DNA from: Suillus spraguei
Taxonomy: Eukaryota > Basidiomycota > Agaricomycetes > Boletales > Suillaceae
Direction: 5' to 3'
NCBI GenBank assembly: GCA_016800925.1
Contig: JABCPU010000203.1
Span: 1 to 64,000, forward strand
Length of the DNA: 64,000 bases
Position numbers and translations under genes: made by a program
The notes under the pieces: model-generated
What the model saw: the letters and a program-made list of their open reading frames with translations, nothing else
The model's database searches: none
What the model was told of the DNA's origin: nothing
Shown: positions 46,129-57,662 of the stretch, one piece after another
How the letters are laid out: each line of letters starts with the position of its first letter
How positions within the stretch are numbered: position 1 is the stretch's first letter

Positions 46129-46668
46129 GCAGTTACCCCGGACCTCCCTATGTCAGCATACGCGTTATCCTCTGCTCAACAAGCGCAACTCAAGCGAGCT
46201 AACACCCTTGCCTTAAAATGTATGAAGAAGAATAAGGGAAAGAAGCGTGCCAGATCCACTAGCCCCACACCTATCATTTCTCCGTCTCCCTTATGCAAAG
46301 TCCATTCTAACCCTGACGAGAATATGAAGTGCCGCATCTGTGGCCTGCTTGGACATCGTCAAAAGAATTGCGCAGAATATCAGTGCAGGGTTTGCAGGTA
46401 TTGGTCGCCAACTCATTTGTCCCTCTACTGCCCTAAATGAGTTGGACCTCCTCCATTTGAGTTAACTTGGAAGGACGAGGGATTTTATGATGCACTTCAC
46501 GCTTGGGAGAAACAGCTTGACGATGAACGTATTCAAGCAGAAAAGAGGAGGGACTCCAAACGACGCGCAGGTCTAGAAGAAGCCGCGTATATGAGGAGTG
46601 GATCATTTGCTGATGAAGACTACGACTGGAGTGACGATCCCGTTTACTATAAAAACCAAGATGAGTAA
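46129..46668 (+). pseudogene. ORF3b zinc-knuckle extension, element 2
   Basis: In frame after the ORF3a TGA: MSAYALSSAQQAQLKRANTL, a basic patch KKNKGKKRARS, then CRICGLLGHRQKNC and CRVCRYWSPTHLSLYC. A TGA at 46438-46440 (CGT in element 1) breaks it, after which the tail continues in frame (LTWKDEGFYDALHAWEKQL) to TAA 46666-46668. Total length and Cys/His spacing match element 1. Confidence 0.7.
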
Positions 46669-46700
46669 AGTCGGTGACTTTACGTGTAAAAAGGGGGTAA

Positions 46701-47176
46701 TGTTACAATCGTACGTGCCCCTATTCATTTTCCTTCTTCATTTACCCTGTATATTACGTAACATGATTCTGACTCATATGCTCAACGCATCTGTACTATA
46801 GTTGCCTTCCTTCTTTGGATACGCACTTACATTTCTCACGTCTCTCTTGGTCCGTGCGCACATATTGGCTTATTTAAGCACGATGTACTTGCAGTAGATT
46901 CCCTACTTTAATCTTACTGGGTTTTACCTGGAACATCCTTCGCTTAGGTCTCCAACCTAAGTCGTCTTGAATCGTCTCTAAGTCTAAGCACTCCTTAGCC
47001 TTAGTCTCTATTCTCGCGGATACCTCTCAGACTTGTCTTTGAGGCTGAACCCTTGATCGTACTCAGAACGCGTTCCTTGTACTTTCACCTTGTTCTCTTT
47101 TGAACATTGTAAGAACTCCCAGCAGACCGTCTGTGTCTTTTCACTGTCACTGGTGACGCTACCCCAGTTCGTAACA
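46701..47176 (+). repeat. 3' LTR of element 2
   Basis: 476 bp, TGTTAC to GTAACA, preceded by the polypurine tract AAGGGGGTAA. It shares ACAATCGTACGTGCCCCTAT with the solo LTR at 11922, so those two form a subgroup. Confidence 0.95.
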
Positions 47177-48307
47177 GTGGAGGTAATACCGCTTGATCAT
47201 GGCGCTCGCTCGAACAGTTAGATCTATTTGAGTGTTTAGGCCCCGGAAGACACTCGGCCACTTGGAAGTGTCACCGAATGAGGTCCAGTCATGCGGGACT
47301 GCCTTCCAATACCCACAGGGGATCCCCGGTTTCTCGCAGGGATCCCATCCGGTTGAATGCAAGTCGTCTGGGAACTTGGCGGTGACCATAAGAGGGAGAA
47401 TCTGTGCGCCCCCCCAGTCTATGAGCCCTGTGATCTTTGAATCATCAATTGGATTGAAAAATATGTTGCGGAGTGCGAGGTTGGGATGGTGTAAGACCAA
47501 GGGGACGTAAGATGGTGGAGGGATAAAGTGGGGTATGAGCGAGGAGAGAAGTTGGAAGAGTTCAGAAAAATTTTCAGGGGTGCATTTGGATTCTGGGAGG
47601 GTTTTAAAAAGCTCATCAGTCTCAAGCCTGGACCATTCCTTCAGAGCATGCAAGATCTCATGTTCCAGTTAGGCCCTCCAGAGATCCGCGAGGGACTTAT
47701 ATGGCCCTCCAAGGTTCTTCTGTGCGATGGTAAAGAGTGGCCCAAGAATAATACCTCCTTTATCATCGAGGGTGATGCTGCTGATCTTATCAAACAGTAC
47801 GGGTGCTGACAAAGTGGATTGTAGCACTGCCAGAGCTTTGGTGACGGCCAGTTGCTGCGCTTCTGACATAGAATCCAAACTGTGAAGGTTTTTTTCCTTG
47901 TCGACGAGATCGTCGAGCTTTCATCCGTAGACGACGTCCATAAGAACATACGGCGCACCAACCAGATTAGAAAATGTCCCAAGCGTGAACTTGTGGGACT
48001 ATGATACCTGGATATGAACCAGAAGCGCAAACAAACTGCATGGTGGCTATCTCAGACAGCTTTGCCTGGGGATTAAAGTCCTCGTCATCACACTGACACA
48101 CTGGCGGCGACCTCGCTACCATCGGCGAAGACGAGTTTGTAGATGGTATTGTAGCTGCCCCACCCGAGAAGTTGAATAGATTGGCAGGTAGATTTGGAGA
48201 GACGTTTTAACTTTTGTAGCACAATCAACCAGCACAGAGAGGTTAACCCATGGCGATGATTTGCAAAGTGCGGAAATTTGCAGCTCGAGGTCTCGGCCAC
48301 CGGACAT
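47177..48307 (-). pseudogene. Kinase-like (aminoglycoside phosphotransferase fold) gene remnant
   Basis: The minus strand from an ATG at 48307 encodes a glycine-rich loop (LLGWGSYNTIYKLVFADG), after an intron LSEIATMQFV and IIVPQVHAWD, later SLDSMSEAQQLAVTKALA, a catalytic-loop segment LHHPNLALRNIFF and GLIDWGGAQILPL. These match the fungal APH-type kinase family, where the loop usually reads H-x-D; here Asp is Asn. A TGA near 47925 and a frame change near 47660 break it, and its C-terminus runs into the LTR of element 2 at 47176. Confidence 0.65.
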
Positions 48308-48702
48308 TGATATGACCTGCAATGTGCTTATTATTAGTAAAGTTGAGATCCTCTGTGCATCCTCACCCTACCTGATTAATTTCTAGTCACCTAGTTTGCA
48401 AGGTTATCGACTCCCGTTAATGGAAGGAGACTGCCTAATTACTACAAGGTTTACCCACGACCGGCATTTGCCTATAGCTATATTCCCAAACTGGTCATCT
48501 TCTCAGAATGCAACTACACTTTGACAAGTACTATCATGGTACACGCAATCGGCAGCCCCCAGAAGTCGGCAGTCACGCAAATGTCACTGTAAGTCACGAC
48601 ATGTCACTTGAGCCAGTTTCAAAGTCAGCTCAGCAGCAGGAGCGCAAGGAAATGAGTTAGAATTCGGCGTGAGCAAGCAAGTACAGTATATACTAGTAGA
48701 AT

Positions 48703-49873
48703 CTAAGTACGAGGGTGACCATGATTAGTGCCGTAGTTGTAGAATTGAGAGGGATGTGTAGGGAGACTGTGTGTGTTGTAAGGATGCTGAGGTTGTCTAT
48801 CTAAGTTTGATGATGATGCAATAGGACCGCCAGATGAATTATTATGTTGCATTGTAGAGTAAGACAGTGCGCAGAGAGCTGGATTAGCATAGAATTGATG
48901 AAAATATGGCTGGTTAGTAAAGTGTGGAAGATAATTTGAATTAAAAGAATGTGCACTGGCAGGTGGGGTGAAAAAATGAGTACTGGAAGTGTTGGATGAG
49001 GTAGTGTCATTGTCTTGCGAGGTACCACTACTAGCCTGTCCTGTCGATGATGCAGTGGCTAAATTCTTATTCTTTGAACGTGTTTTTCCCGTCTGGAAGA
49101 GCGCAGCAAAACGTGGATTGTCGACAAAGTGCTGATTTGTGGCATCAGCAAGAAACTCTTTGATTCTAGTCCTGAGTTCCTCAACCGTTCCGTCTCTTGA
49201 AATCTTGAGAGCGCCAGCAACTGCAATAAAATCATCCTTGCGCCGGAGTGTTGAGAGTGCATCAAATGTCTTCGACTCGATATCGTGTTTGATCTGAGTG
49301 TGGCATGCTTCATCTTCTGTCTTCTTTTTGGCCAGCTTCTCTGTGTCAGCCTTATCCTTTTCACGCTGCTCTTTCTCTGCTTTGTTGAAGTCTTCCTCAA
49401 GCTCTGGGTGTGTCACAAAACAAGCACGTAACTTGACAGATTTCCTTGGCTGCTTCTTTTTCTTGACATTCTCTAACTCCAGTCGAGATTGAGCCAATGC
49501 CCGCTGTGCCATTGTACAGTGCACGTTTGTAGCGTCAAGCTGGGCAGTCAGGATCTGGGTTGCCTGGACTAATGCCCCATTCTGCCCATACATATGCTGG
49601 AGCTCATACCAAAGTTTCTCCTTTGTCAATGCCATCGCCTGGTCATATGTAGGGATAATGGGATGTGGGATGGGGCCTGACAGTTGTGACGTCGAGCGAG
49701 TGATGCAGGTATTGTTATGAGGGGGCTGTGTGTTGTGAGGCATTTCCTCCTCTTCCTCTTCCTCTGACTCAGAACTCTCGGACTCTGAGTCATGCTCATC
49801 AATGGCCATGGGGAAAAAATCACTGTCACCCTCCAAGTCTTCTTCTTCACTGCGATCCAGCCTCAATGACTCC
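48703..49873 (-). pseudogene. C-terminal part of the pogo transposase, SAP-like
   Basis: A continuous frame from the LTR edge down to TAG 48703. It has an acidic Ser/Glu run near its start, a coiled-coil-like charged region (EEDFNKAEKEQREKDKADTE), then ALSTLRRKDDFIAVAGALKI and GTVEELRTRIKEFL, which fit a SAP DNA-binding helix pair, and an Asn/Pro/Ser tail. In the intact element it was probably the C-terminal half of the transposase, because the solo LTR at 49874 is the only thing between them. A separate second gene cannot be excluded. Confidence 0.6.
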
Positions 49874-50347
49874 TGTCACGAATTCCAAATACAAATCATT
49901 ATTCCTTTCTAAATTTCCCTAAAGCATTTAAACCCAGCGCTAAGACAAACCCTAACCCTAATGAAATCCCCATATCTGCTTCTATAATTGAACTCCCTGA
50001 TGAAGATGAAGAGATCTTCTATGATGCTATCGGATAAGATAAGATAAGATAGTATCATGTGATCTTAGAACCTTCTAGAATATGATGTCATAACAATGTC
50101 ACAATTATCACATCGTACGATTCTCACTTCTATTTTATGATTGGCTAGTAGTTTCAATCTCAGTTTATATCTCAGTTTCAATATGTGTATATAGTTAGCT
50201 AGTTTTGCTGTAGTAGTTCTTTAGTTCAAACCTCTTGTATCTACATAGTAGCAATCCAAGATGTCCTTGCTCCTCTTTCTTCTTGTGATAACCTTTGTTT
50301 GAGTCCTAGTCTCTGCCCTTGCGTTAATTCATTAGTGGGTTGTGACA
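49874..50347. mobile_element. Solo LTR inside the pogo transposon, another family
   Basis: 474 bp starting TGTCAC and ending GTGACA. It is unlike the chromovirus LTRs. The flanks do not give an exact 5-bp repeat, so the insertion is old or was followed by recombination. A two-unit CCCTAACCCTAA run near 49948 is inside it. Confidence 0.7.
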
Positions 50348-51840
50348 CTTCTCAACTTCATCAACATCAGAAGGAGCCACCAATGGAGAAGAAGGGATGT
50401 CGGCAGGATATGATGGAGGAAAATGTGCATCGGTTGAATAAACCAAGCTTGGTGCAAAATCCTTGTCTGTGAAGACCAACGGATTGAGAGGATAGATACT
50501 GGTTTTTTAAACGCTTTCTGGATGAGTTCTGGAGTGATGACATGGTGAATGGCCATGTATTCATGAATAAAATTATAGCAATCAATTTCAACTCCATCAG
50601 CAAGACATTCATCACAATGTTTGGTCGAAGCACGCTGGACAGATGAAAATACGCCCACATCCAATGGTTGAATTTTGTGCATCATTTTTGATGGAAAGGC
50701 ATAGACTATGACACCATTTTCATACGCTGTCCTTTTGATTGCTCTTTGTTCATGTGAACTGTGACCATCAATAGTCAAAATGATTGGTTTCTCAGGATTG
50801 ACACGGTATTTCTCTGCTGTTGGAATAAAGAGGTGTGTGAACCAGTAATCTGCAATCTCATGATCTGTCCATCCTGTTGGACAAAAAGAAACACTGTCCA
50901 AGGCAATCACAGTGTTAGTAGAGCATAACACCATGCTTATATAGTTTACTTACCTGCCCACTTTATCTTTTAGATCGCAAATATCTGGAGCTGGTCCTTC
51001 TGAAAGGACAAACCATGGGGGCATCTTAGCACCTGCAGCCAATACGCACTCAATAATGGTTATGAGCTCTAGATTATCGCTATGGACCCAATAACGATCT
51101 GATTCGTCTGCAGAAAAAATTAACTTGATGCCAGTATTTTTCCTTCCCCCGCCCATCTGATTCCCTTTCTCATCCATATTCCAGTGATTCTCTGGTGGAA
51201 TCTTATTATAGTCATCATCAAGCTTCTTGCGCATCTCAAAAAACACCCCAATAGTATCTTTGTTGAAATTTCGAGCACGTTTTGGATCCAGTCCACTCCG
51301 TCAAGATAAACAGAGGGACGAATGACGACGAATGAAGTGATTATGCCATCTTCATGATGGGAGTTGACCCATTATTTCCTTAACAGATGCGCGCAACTTT
51401 GCTGGGTGGATAGGAGTCGCAGATTCAGATGACAGTTTGCACCAGTCAACAAGAGTTTCTTCCTGTGCAGCAGATAACAATTGCTGACTCTCATGGGCAT
51501 GCTGACGAGACTTATGCACTCCCAAGCGCCGATCACTCAGCATCTGATGCAATACCTAGATCAGTTGAGTAAATAATCACATGACAAATCATGACTTACA
51601 TTTTGCTCCTTTGCTGCAGCTGCAACAGATCAATATAGCCCATTTGCAATTCCCTGAATTGCAGCTTGAATGCGTGACTCATATGTAGGGTCCGATGAAG
51701 CTTGTAGTTTTCCTCGTCTACCGCTGATAGACTTGTGAATGCGGACCAGCCCCATGACCAGCAGCACAGCACCAGTCAGCACTGGTGTGTGCAGTATTGA
51801 AACTCTGTCACAGCATATATTGGCAGGTGACATTTCTGCA
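50348..51840 (-). pseudogene. Pogo transposase, N-terminal and DDE part
   Basis: Reading from about 51840: helix-turn-helix segment (ESRIQAAIQGIANGLY, VLHQMLSDRRLGVHKSR), CENP-B-like LSAAQEETLVDWCKL, then the catalytic region with NMDEKGNQMGGGRK, ILTIDGHSSHE and KIQPLDVGVFSSVQRA, a D-D-D triad. Introns fit at about 51556-51600 and 50894-50955. TGA codons near 51634, 51346 and 51300, and a shift in an A-run near 50510, inactivate it. The tail, IPSSPLVAPSDVDEVEK in the shifted frame, runs into the solo LTR. Confidence 0.75.
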
Positions 51841-52024
51841 TGATTTTGGCACTCTCAGCTATCTCATTCAATTTTGCTTCAAATGTATTCATTCGACCTC
51901 ATATTGAGTTGTGTTAGAGAGAGAATGATGTCTATGTTAAGAATTTTGTGTTTAGGTAGCTAGAAACATGAGTTTTGTGAAAGTGCTGACTTCTGGGGGC
52001 TGCCGATTGCGTGTACCATGATAG

Positions 52025-53514
52025 TATTTATGGTGGACGATAGGTTACAGTTCGATTTGCCGATATGCCGCAACTCATTTTGAAGTCCGACCAATGTTTG
52101 TTCCGAACTTTATTAGTATGCACCTATGGACCTGTCACATGAATCACAAATCAGTTCTACGCCAGCATTACTATTAATATCACAACATTAGTGGCGAATG
52201 AATCTATCCTTCGGATTCCTTCCCTGAGCTCACTCAGGCTGAGCAGCCCTTACCCTCCAGGATATGCGACTCACTCAGGCTGCGCAGTGCTTCATTCCCG
52301 CTATGACAGTAGTTGGTGTTGTGTTTCTCACTGCGTGTGTTGATCTTAATCGTCGACTGTGCCTTTAGTTGTTATCAAGCCATTGGACCCTTCATGATAT
52401 TCCTACTGTTATTTATTTTAACGATGAGTCGAGATTTTTCCGTGCTATCGTCTTTCTGCATGACTGCATTGTGCTGCGTTTTGTTTCCAATCATAATGGG
52501 GTCACCGTGGAGTTGACATCTGGTCCTGCGCGCATTCCTACTATCGACAATTGGTATAATTCTTAACAGACATTTCGACCGGTCTATCTAGCCTGAAGTA
52601 TATTCCCACTGTCTTTTCTCCTTCTGCCGCATCCCATATGGCTTTGAGACAGCATGACAATCATGTATGGTCTCATTACGACGATCAATATTATCACGAC
52701 GGCTTGCCAACTCTGTCCGTATCTGTACTGACCCTTGTTGCCCCCGTCGTGTGCAGAAGAGAGCAGAGATTCGTACGAAGACTGCTGCTCTATGGAAAGA
52801 CAGACCACCGTGCTCTACTTCCAAGGCTTCCACTTCCCAGAACCTTCCTAGTAAGGTAAGTGCTTGCATTGGTTTCCGAACACCCTGTGCTAATGTATCA
52901 TGTAGATTGATTCCCGCTACCATAAGGGAGTGGGTTTTACCACTGGGACATCATTCAAATTGATTGTCTTCCTGCGTCTATTGCTCTTGTCCTTGAATGG
53001 TATTCTTCTCTCGTCTTCTTCGATTGCTCGTTCGCTCAGCCATTTGGGCCCAAGTTCGCGTTTCGCTGAAATCCCCATGGCCTCAGTGATTTATCGTTGT
53101 GCTCTCACTACCGATGTCGAGTTCGAGGTCGCGTGAGGTCTCGATGTTATGTTTGGGATGAACTGCATTGCTGCGTGACCACCGTTTTGTGGGAAGATGA
53201 GACTCCCGTCTCCAATCCTCCATGTCTGGCCTTCAAGGCGGTGACAGTGTTTTACTGTCCTCGTTTCCTGGTATCTGCTCATTTCCTTCTGTGTCTTCAA
53301 AAACTCCGTGTATACTTAGTGGTAATGTCAATCACATTGAACCTGCTGCTAATGATGGTGAATTAGAATTATCTTAGTCGTCGTCCCTCGTCGGGGCAAT
53401 TCTATTGTCTCGTAGACGTTCAGACTCGAACTTTACTGTCCATGTCATCTTTTCGGGCAGTGTCAATCAGAGGCCCCATACGTTTTCAACTTAGGATGAG
53501 TCGTCAAGTGGGAG
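52025..53514. other. Gene-poor stretch, unrecognised relic
   Basis: Plus-strand frames such as 52369-52566 (VIYFNDESRFFRAIVFLHDC, GVTVELTSGPARIPTIDNWY) and 53030-53300 look protein-like in composition but are broken by many stops. I do not recognise the family. Confidence 0.3.
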
Positions 53515-54250
53515 TTAAGCCTGGCTAGTGTGGTTACCACAACAGAATCTAAATCTGTTTCTCTTGGACTACGCAGGTTCGAAACCTGCTGAGCTACAGT
53601 TTTTTCTATCAGAACGCACTTTGACATTCATTCATGGACGGTTTCTTCAGAAGTTCCCCGCAACTGGTCTTAGTCAGGTGGTTGCCACAACAGAATCAAA
53701 ATCTGTTTCTCTTGGACTGTGCAGGTTTGAAACCTGCCGACGACAAGGTTTTTTTCAATGAAACACACCTTGACATTCACTCATGGATGGCTTCTTTAGA
53801 AGTCCATCGTAACTGGTCTTAGCTAGGCGGTTGCCACAACAGAATCAAAATCTGTTTATCTTGAACTGTGCGGGTTCAAAACCTGCCGATGACGAGGTTT
53901 TTTCTATCAGAACACACTTTGATGTTCACTCGTGGACGGCTTCTTTGAAAGTTCACCGTAGCTCGTGTTAGCCTGGTGGTTGCCAAGACAGAATCAAAAT
54001 CAGCTTCTCTTGCACTGTGCAGGTTCGAAACATGCCGACGACAAGGTTTTTTCTATCGGAACACACCTTGATATTCACCCGTGATGGTTTCTTTGGCAGT
54101 TCATTGTAACTAGTCTTAGCCTGATGGTTACCACAACAGAATCAAAATCTGTTTCTCTTTCCTGTGTAGGTTCAAAACCTGCTGATGACAGCATTTTTTA
54201 TATATCGGAACACACCTTGACGTCCATCTTAACTGGTCTTAGCCCCTGTG
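53515..54250 (+). repeat. Tandem array of five tRNA-Leu-like units, period about 149 bp
   Basis: Five units have anticodon-loop positions at 53549, 53697, 53846, 53995 and 54143. Each unit has an A-box-like TAGCCTGGTGG, an anticodon-arm-like ACAGA-ATCAAAA-TCTGT, a long variable region, a T-arm with B-box GGTTCGAAACC, and a run of five to seven T shortly after. Units 2-5 carry CAA in the anticodon position (Leu); unit 1 carries CTA. The acceptor and D stems do not pair well, so these are tRNA-derived units rather than proven tRNA genes. A sixth partial start is at about 54236. Confidence 0.65.
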
Positions 54251-54714
54251 CAAATTGTTGATGCAACATTGATATTTACTCCATGGCGAGTCGTGCCTTC
54301 GGACACATTCAAAACACTAATTATATTGTGCTCTGCGCAAACCCCCTCCTCTAAGTCCTCTCACTACCTTGATTGCAGTAGATCGCGCCTTGGATATCTA
54401 TCAGTCCTACATCAAACTCTTTCTCTCCATTTTTCCCTTGACGCCGACAAACCTGAAGATATATCCCAGCGCTTCAGGAGCTAACAGTAGCTGTCTAAGA
54501 TCATTCCATTATTCTAGCTATTGTGCAATCTGTTTCGCAAGTGTCATTAACTATGCGCGACCTCAAAATAATATCCCTGGAAGAACTTGAATGCCATGAA
54601 TGCAGTCGCGGTTTTCCCCAAGAAATGATGAATGGTGAAGAGCTCATGGGATATCACATTTCGTCTGTGAGACTTAGAGACAGGTGTTGTGGATTTGAAT
54701 AAAACACGTATTGA

Positions 54715-54965
54715 AAGAAAACACCACAAACCCTCGACCGTGCTCAACACCATTAACCTCCAGTAAAATGAAGTAGCTCGTTCAATGCAGCACATTCGGA
54801 ATTTTGAAGATCACAAGAAAATTGTGCGGGCAGTCGCAACTTTCTCCAATAAGCGATGAATGGTTACAGGCTCGGATGACTGCACGCTTCGCTTTGGGAT
54901 TTGAAGACAGATATTGTGTTGAAGAAGATTGAGGGGCATGGAAACGGAGTGCGGTATCAGCCTGC
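54715..54965 (+). pseudogene. WD40-TPR paralogue, 5' part (copy 2)
   Basis: Collinear with 34150-34370, including promoter sequence CCCTCGACCGT and coding LRFGI/WDLKTDIVLKKIEGHG. Stops are frequent. At about 54966 homology passes without spacer into the 3' flank of peptidase copy 4. From 54251 to 54714 I see no gene. Confidence 0.6.
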
Positions 54966-55042
54966 CATTCAACCATCCGTACAAATCTGTATGCTGCTCT
55001 GCGTCGGACAAGCAATCCCTTGTATATTTTAGCAATTCCATA

Positions 55043-56521
55043 TTAGTTTACGTTTACGATGAGATTAGTGAACGGGGTTGTGGCAAAACCGACCCCGATG
55101 TGGTCGCCATATAACACAGTGTAGAAGCGCTGCATAAATGTGTAGCCAATCATAAAGTCAAAACCACGGCCAGTGGCCGTGCCAATGTTGCCAATAATGA
55201 GATATATGGCATCATTGTCACCAGGAAGCATGCCGTTGAGAGCACGAGGCCAGATTTGGGCGTCAGGAATGAGAGTGAGGGTTTGCTGTGCAAAATGCTG
55301 AACAAGGGGTGTGAGGGCTGACAGAATTGACATACCTGGCTCATATGGAAATTCAACGGCTGTAGGTCATTGTACCGGTCAAGGGTAATACGGAGCAGAC
55401 CAGTCGGCTCATCGAAAGTAGCGCCGGTTGCAATTTGGTACCTGCGATAGGCATCTATCGAGCGCTGATTAGGCCATTATTACTCGCTGCACTCTAAATA
55501 CACACCTGTGGGAATTTGAATTAAGGTGGTGCCAGTATCGATGATACCAGCAGTGGGGAACAAGATCACTCTGTTATTGTAAGTGATGCTCAGATCGATA
55601 CCCCAGTACCTCGCTGATGGGGGGTGTTGGTGATCGGACTGAAACAAAACAATTACTAAGAGTCTGGATTGATCTAGGAGCTGAGGCTTACATGAATAGA
55701 ATGTCACTAGTGCACTTGGTGTAGTCAGGTTGACCAAATGAGAGCTCTCCAATATCATTGTCTTGATTCCCAGTGGTGGGCCGGAAAAAGATGCCAATAA
55801 TGTTATGATCAATGGCGCCTACGTTAACCAGGCGGTCAGTAAAAGTCGGGTACGTGGCACCCGGATTATTCGTCAGGGTGTTGACCGTCAAATCTCGAGG
55901 CCCGAGGCCAAGGACACCGTCATATATGACATTTAATGAAGTAGAAGCAACAGCGAGTTCATAGTCGGGGATGGTGAGCCCACGACCGAGAGTGACGGTG
56001 TCTCGGAAGATAGTTCCTATAGATAATTGTAGGTACTTTAAAATTATGATATTGTTGTATGTCATACCAGAGAAGGAGGCAGAAAACCCCCCAACACCGT
56101 AGTTTGCCCTTACGCCCTGTCTAGTGTTGAAGCTGGTGGGCGTCCGCACGTATGGAGTGGAGGCGCCAATCCATGTGATCGAGCTACCGGTGTCGACCAT
56201 CAAGTAGTCTTCAATAATACATTAGCAGCCGCATATTTTCTCAGTGTTGAACTAACAGGATCTGGGGGGGAAGCCAACGTTGAGCGCTGCTATGTATCTG
56301 AAATAGCCGAATGCCGTAAGAATGCCGCTTTCAGCACGTCGATCATGCGTACTGAGGGCCGCCACACGAGCTTTATCGTGTTGCACGAGGTCAATAGTAC
56401 CATTGGAGAAGTCCAGCCTCCTGGCAAGGGGGAGGATGATGGGGGAATTGCGAACTTCAACGGGTGATCCCGTGATTGACAAAGCCAAGAGAAGTGTCAA
56501 AAAGGATGCAGTGAGGAACAT
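55043..56521 (-). pseudogene. Pepsin-family (A1) aspartic peptidase, copy 4
   Basis: Same six-exon layout as copy 1: ATG at 56521 with signal peptide MFLTASFLTLLLALSITGS, catalytic LMVDTGSSITWIGA and GIIDTGTTL, and C-terminus IPDAQIWPRALN, VGFATTPF. Three codons are lost in frame in exon 1 (near 56358). One base is missing at the start of exon 4 (near 55618), the same place as in copy 3, so the two share that lesion or use another splice site. This is the least damaged copy and could still be functional if the junction is spliced differently. Confidence 0.7.
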
Positions 56522-56539
56522 GGCTTATTGTAAGTGATA

Positions 56540-57040
56540 TCATACTCAGTAGCCCATTATATACTTCAGGTTATGTGCCAGCGAACGCGATGACCGTGGG
56601 CCATGGCACGTATGAAATGTCTGACACATAAAATCTTCGCATGTTATGAGACGTAGCGTTGATGACGCGGCTGTCTAGAGACCACATAACCAGTATGTAA
56701 TCAGAGGTGGTGACAGAGTAGTGGGAAGTCCGTTCCTGGACGTAGGGTCTGATTTCAGTCTAAATACTAGTATCTATCCGAAGCTATCATATGACTATAT
56801 GCTCTCCTATACATCTGCCCCGCTCCCGGACGCTTGCAGTCGTTGCTTCTCTCGTTCCCTGTCTCTCACCACCACGATGTACGACTCCCATTTCAACTTT
56901 CCAGAAGACAGGAAGTGCGTGCCACATAACGCATGCGTGATATGGAAACACGCACCATCTAACGGGGTGACGAGAAAAGCTATTCACCTGGGAAGATAAC
57001 ATCACATACCGTGTGAGGGTGAAACGTGACTTAGTTGCGC
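56540..57040. repeat. 5' flank of peptidase copy 4
   Basis: Duplicate of the flank of copy 1 (17640-18510): TCTCACCACCACGATGTACG near 56866, ATATGGAAACACGCACCATC near 56940 and ACCGTGTGAGGGTGAAACGT near 57009. No gene is seen. Confidence 0.6.
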
Positions 57041-57214
57041 CGTCGCAGAGAAACTCATTCTGGTGTTGTCAAGGTCAAAAGAAACAGTGAACATTTCAAC
57101 AGACAACATAAGTTACACATCGTATGAGAATGGGCCGTCGCCAAAGCACCACCAGCATTGAAATCACGCACTTCCTTGTTGTTGGACAGCGAGAGACTGT
57201 GACGAGCAGCCAAT

Positions 57215-57662
57215 ATCACGCAAGCGAGTCAGAAGACAAGAACACGAGAACCTGCGCCAACTGAGAGCGGGACACATCCAGAGCATCATTCAGTATCGAG
57301 CCAAAAGACTAGAACACGGCACTCTCTGAGAGCAGGACAAGGCCAGAGCATCATCAGCGTCAGCAAACAAAAAAAAACGAGAACACATACTCTGAGAACA
57401 GGACGCAACAAGAGCGCCATCAGGGCTGGGTATTAAGCGAGCAAAAAGATGAGAATACGCACTGGGAGTGGGATGTGACCAGCGCATCATTTCATTAGGG
57501 TGAGTGAGTGAGCCAACAGACGAAAAACGCGCCTGAGAGCGGGACACAGCCAAAGCATAATCAGGGTTGGGTAAGCAAGCCAACAGACGAGAAACGCACT
57601 GCCTGAGAGCGAAACGCGGTCAGAGCATCATCAGCGTCGGATAAGCGAGCCAAAAGACAAGC
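57215..57662. repeat. Minisatellite, about 65-70 bp unit
   Basis: Six to seven imperfect units of the form CTGAGAGCGGGACA-CCAGAGCATCATCAG-G-GAGCCAAAAGACGAGAACACG. Well preserved units start near 57257, 57327, 57393, 57463, 57530 and 57600. The frames across it have no domain. Confidence 0.75.

Larger units (their letters stand above)
40444..47176 (+). mobile_element. Ty3/gypsy chromovirus, element 2 (5'-truncated)
   Basis: Second copy of element 1 from the middle of gag to the 3' LTR. The 5' LTR, leader and gag N-terminus are absent; homology starts at GGACAAAAAGTTGGTTATGG, directly after a family B LTR. Compared with element 1 it keeps the RT motif YMDD and several CGA codons that are TGA there, but has its own stops and three one-base deletions. 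The right flank is a kinase-like pseudogene. No target duplication can be assigned. Confidence 0.9.
48531..52024 (-). mobile_element. Pogo-type (Tc1/mariner superfamily) DNA transposon
   Basis: A 3494-bp element with terminal inverted repeats: CTATCATGGTACACGCAATC at 48531 is mirrored at 52005-52024 and the match runs about 40 bp, through GGCAGCCCCCAGAAGTC. TA dinucleotides flank both ends (48529-48530, 52025-52026), the usual target of the superfamily. It carries a DDE transposase on the minus strand, interrupted by a solo LTR. Confidence 0.9.

Noticed and set aside
49940..49955. CCCTAACCCTAA, telomere-like repeat
   Set aside because: Only two units, inside a solo LTR; no telomeric or subtelomeric array.
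52313..52566. Short hydrophobic frame that might be a membrane protein
   Set aside because: Two overlapping frames in different phases with no start context, surrounded by stops.
53515..54250. Functional tRNA-Leu gene cluster
   Set aside because: Acceptor and D stems do not pair in the units; called tRNA-like repeats instead.
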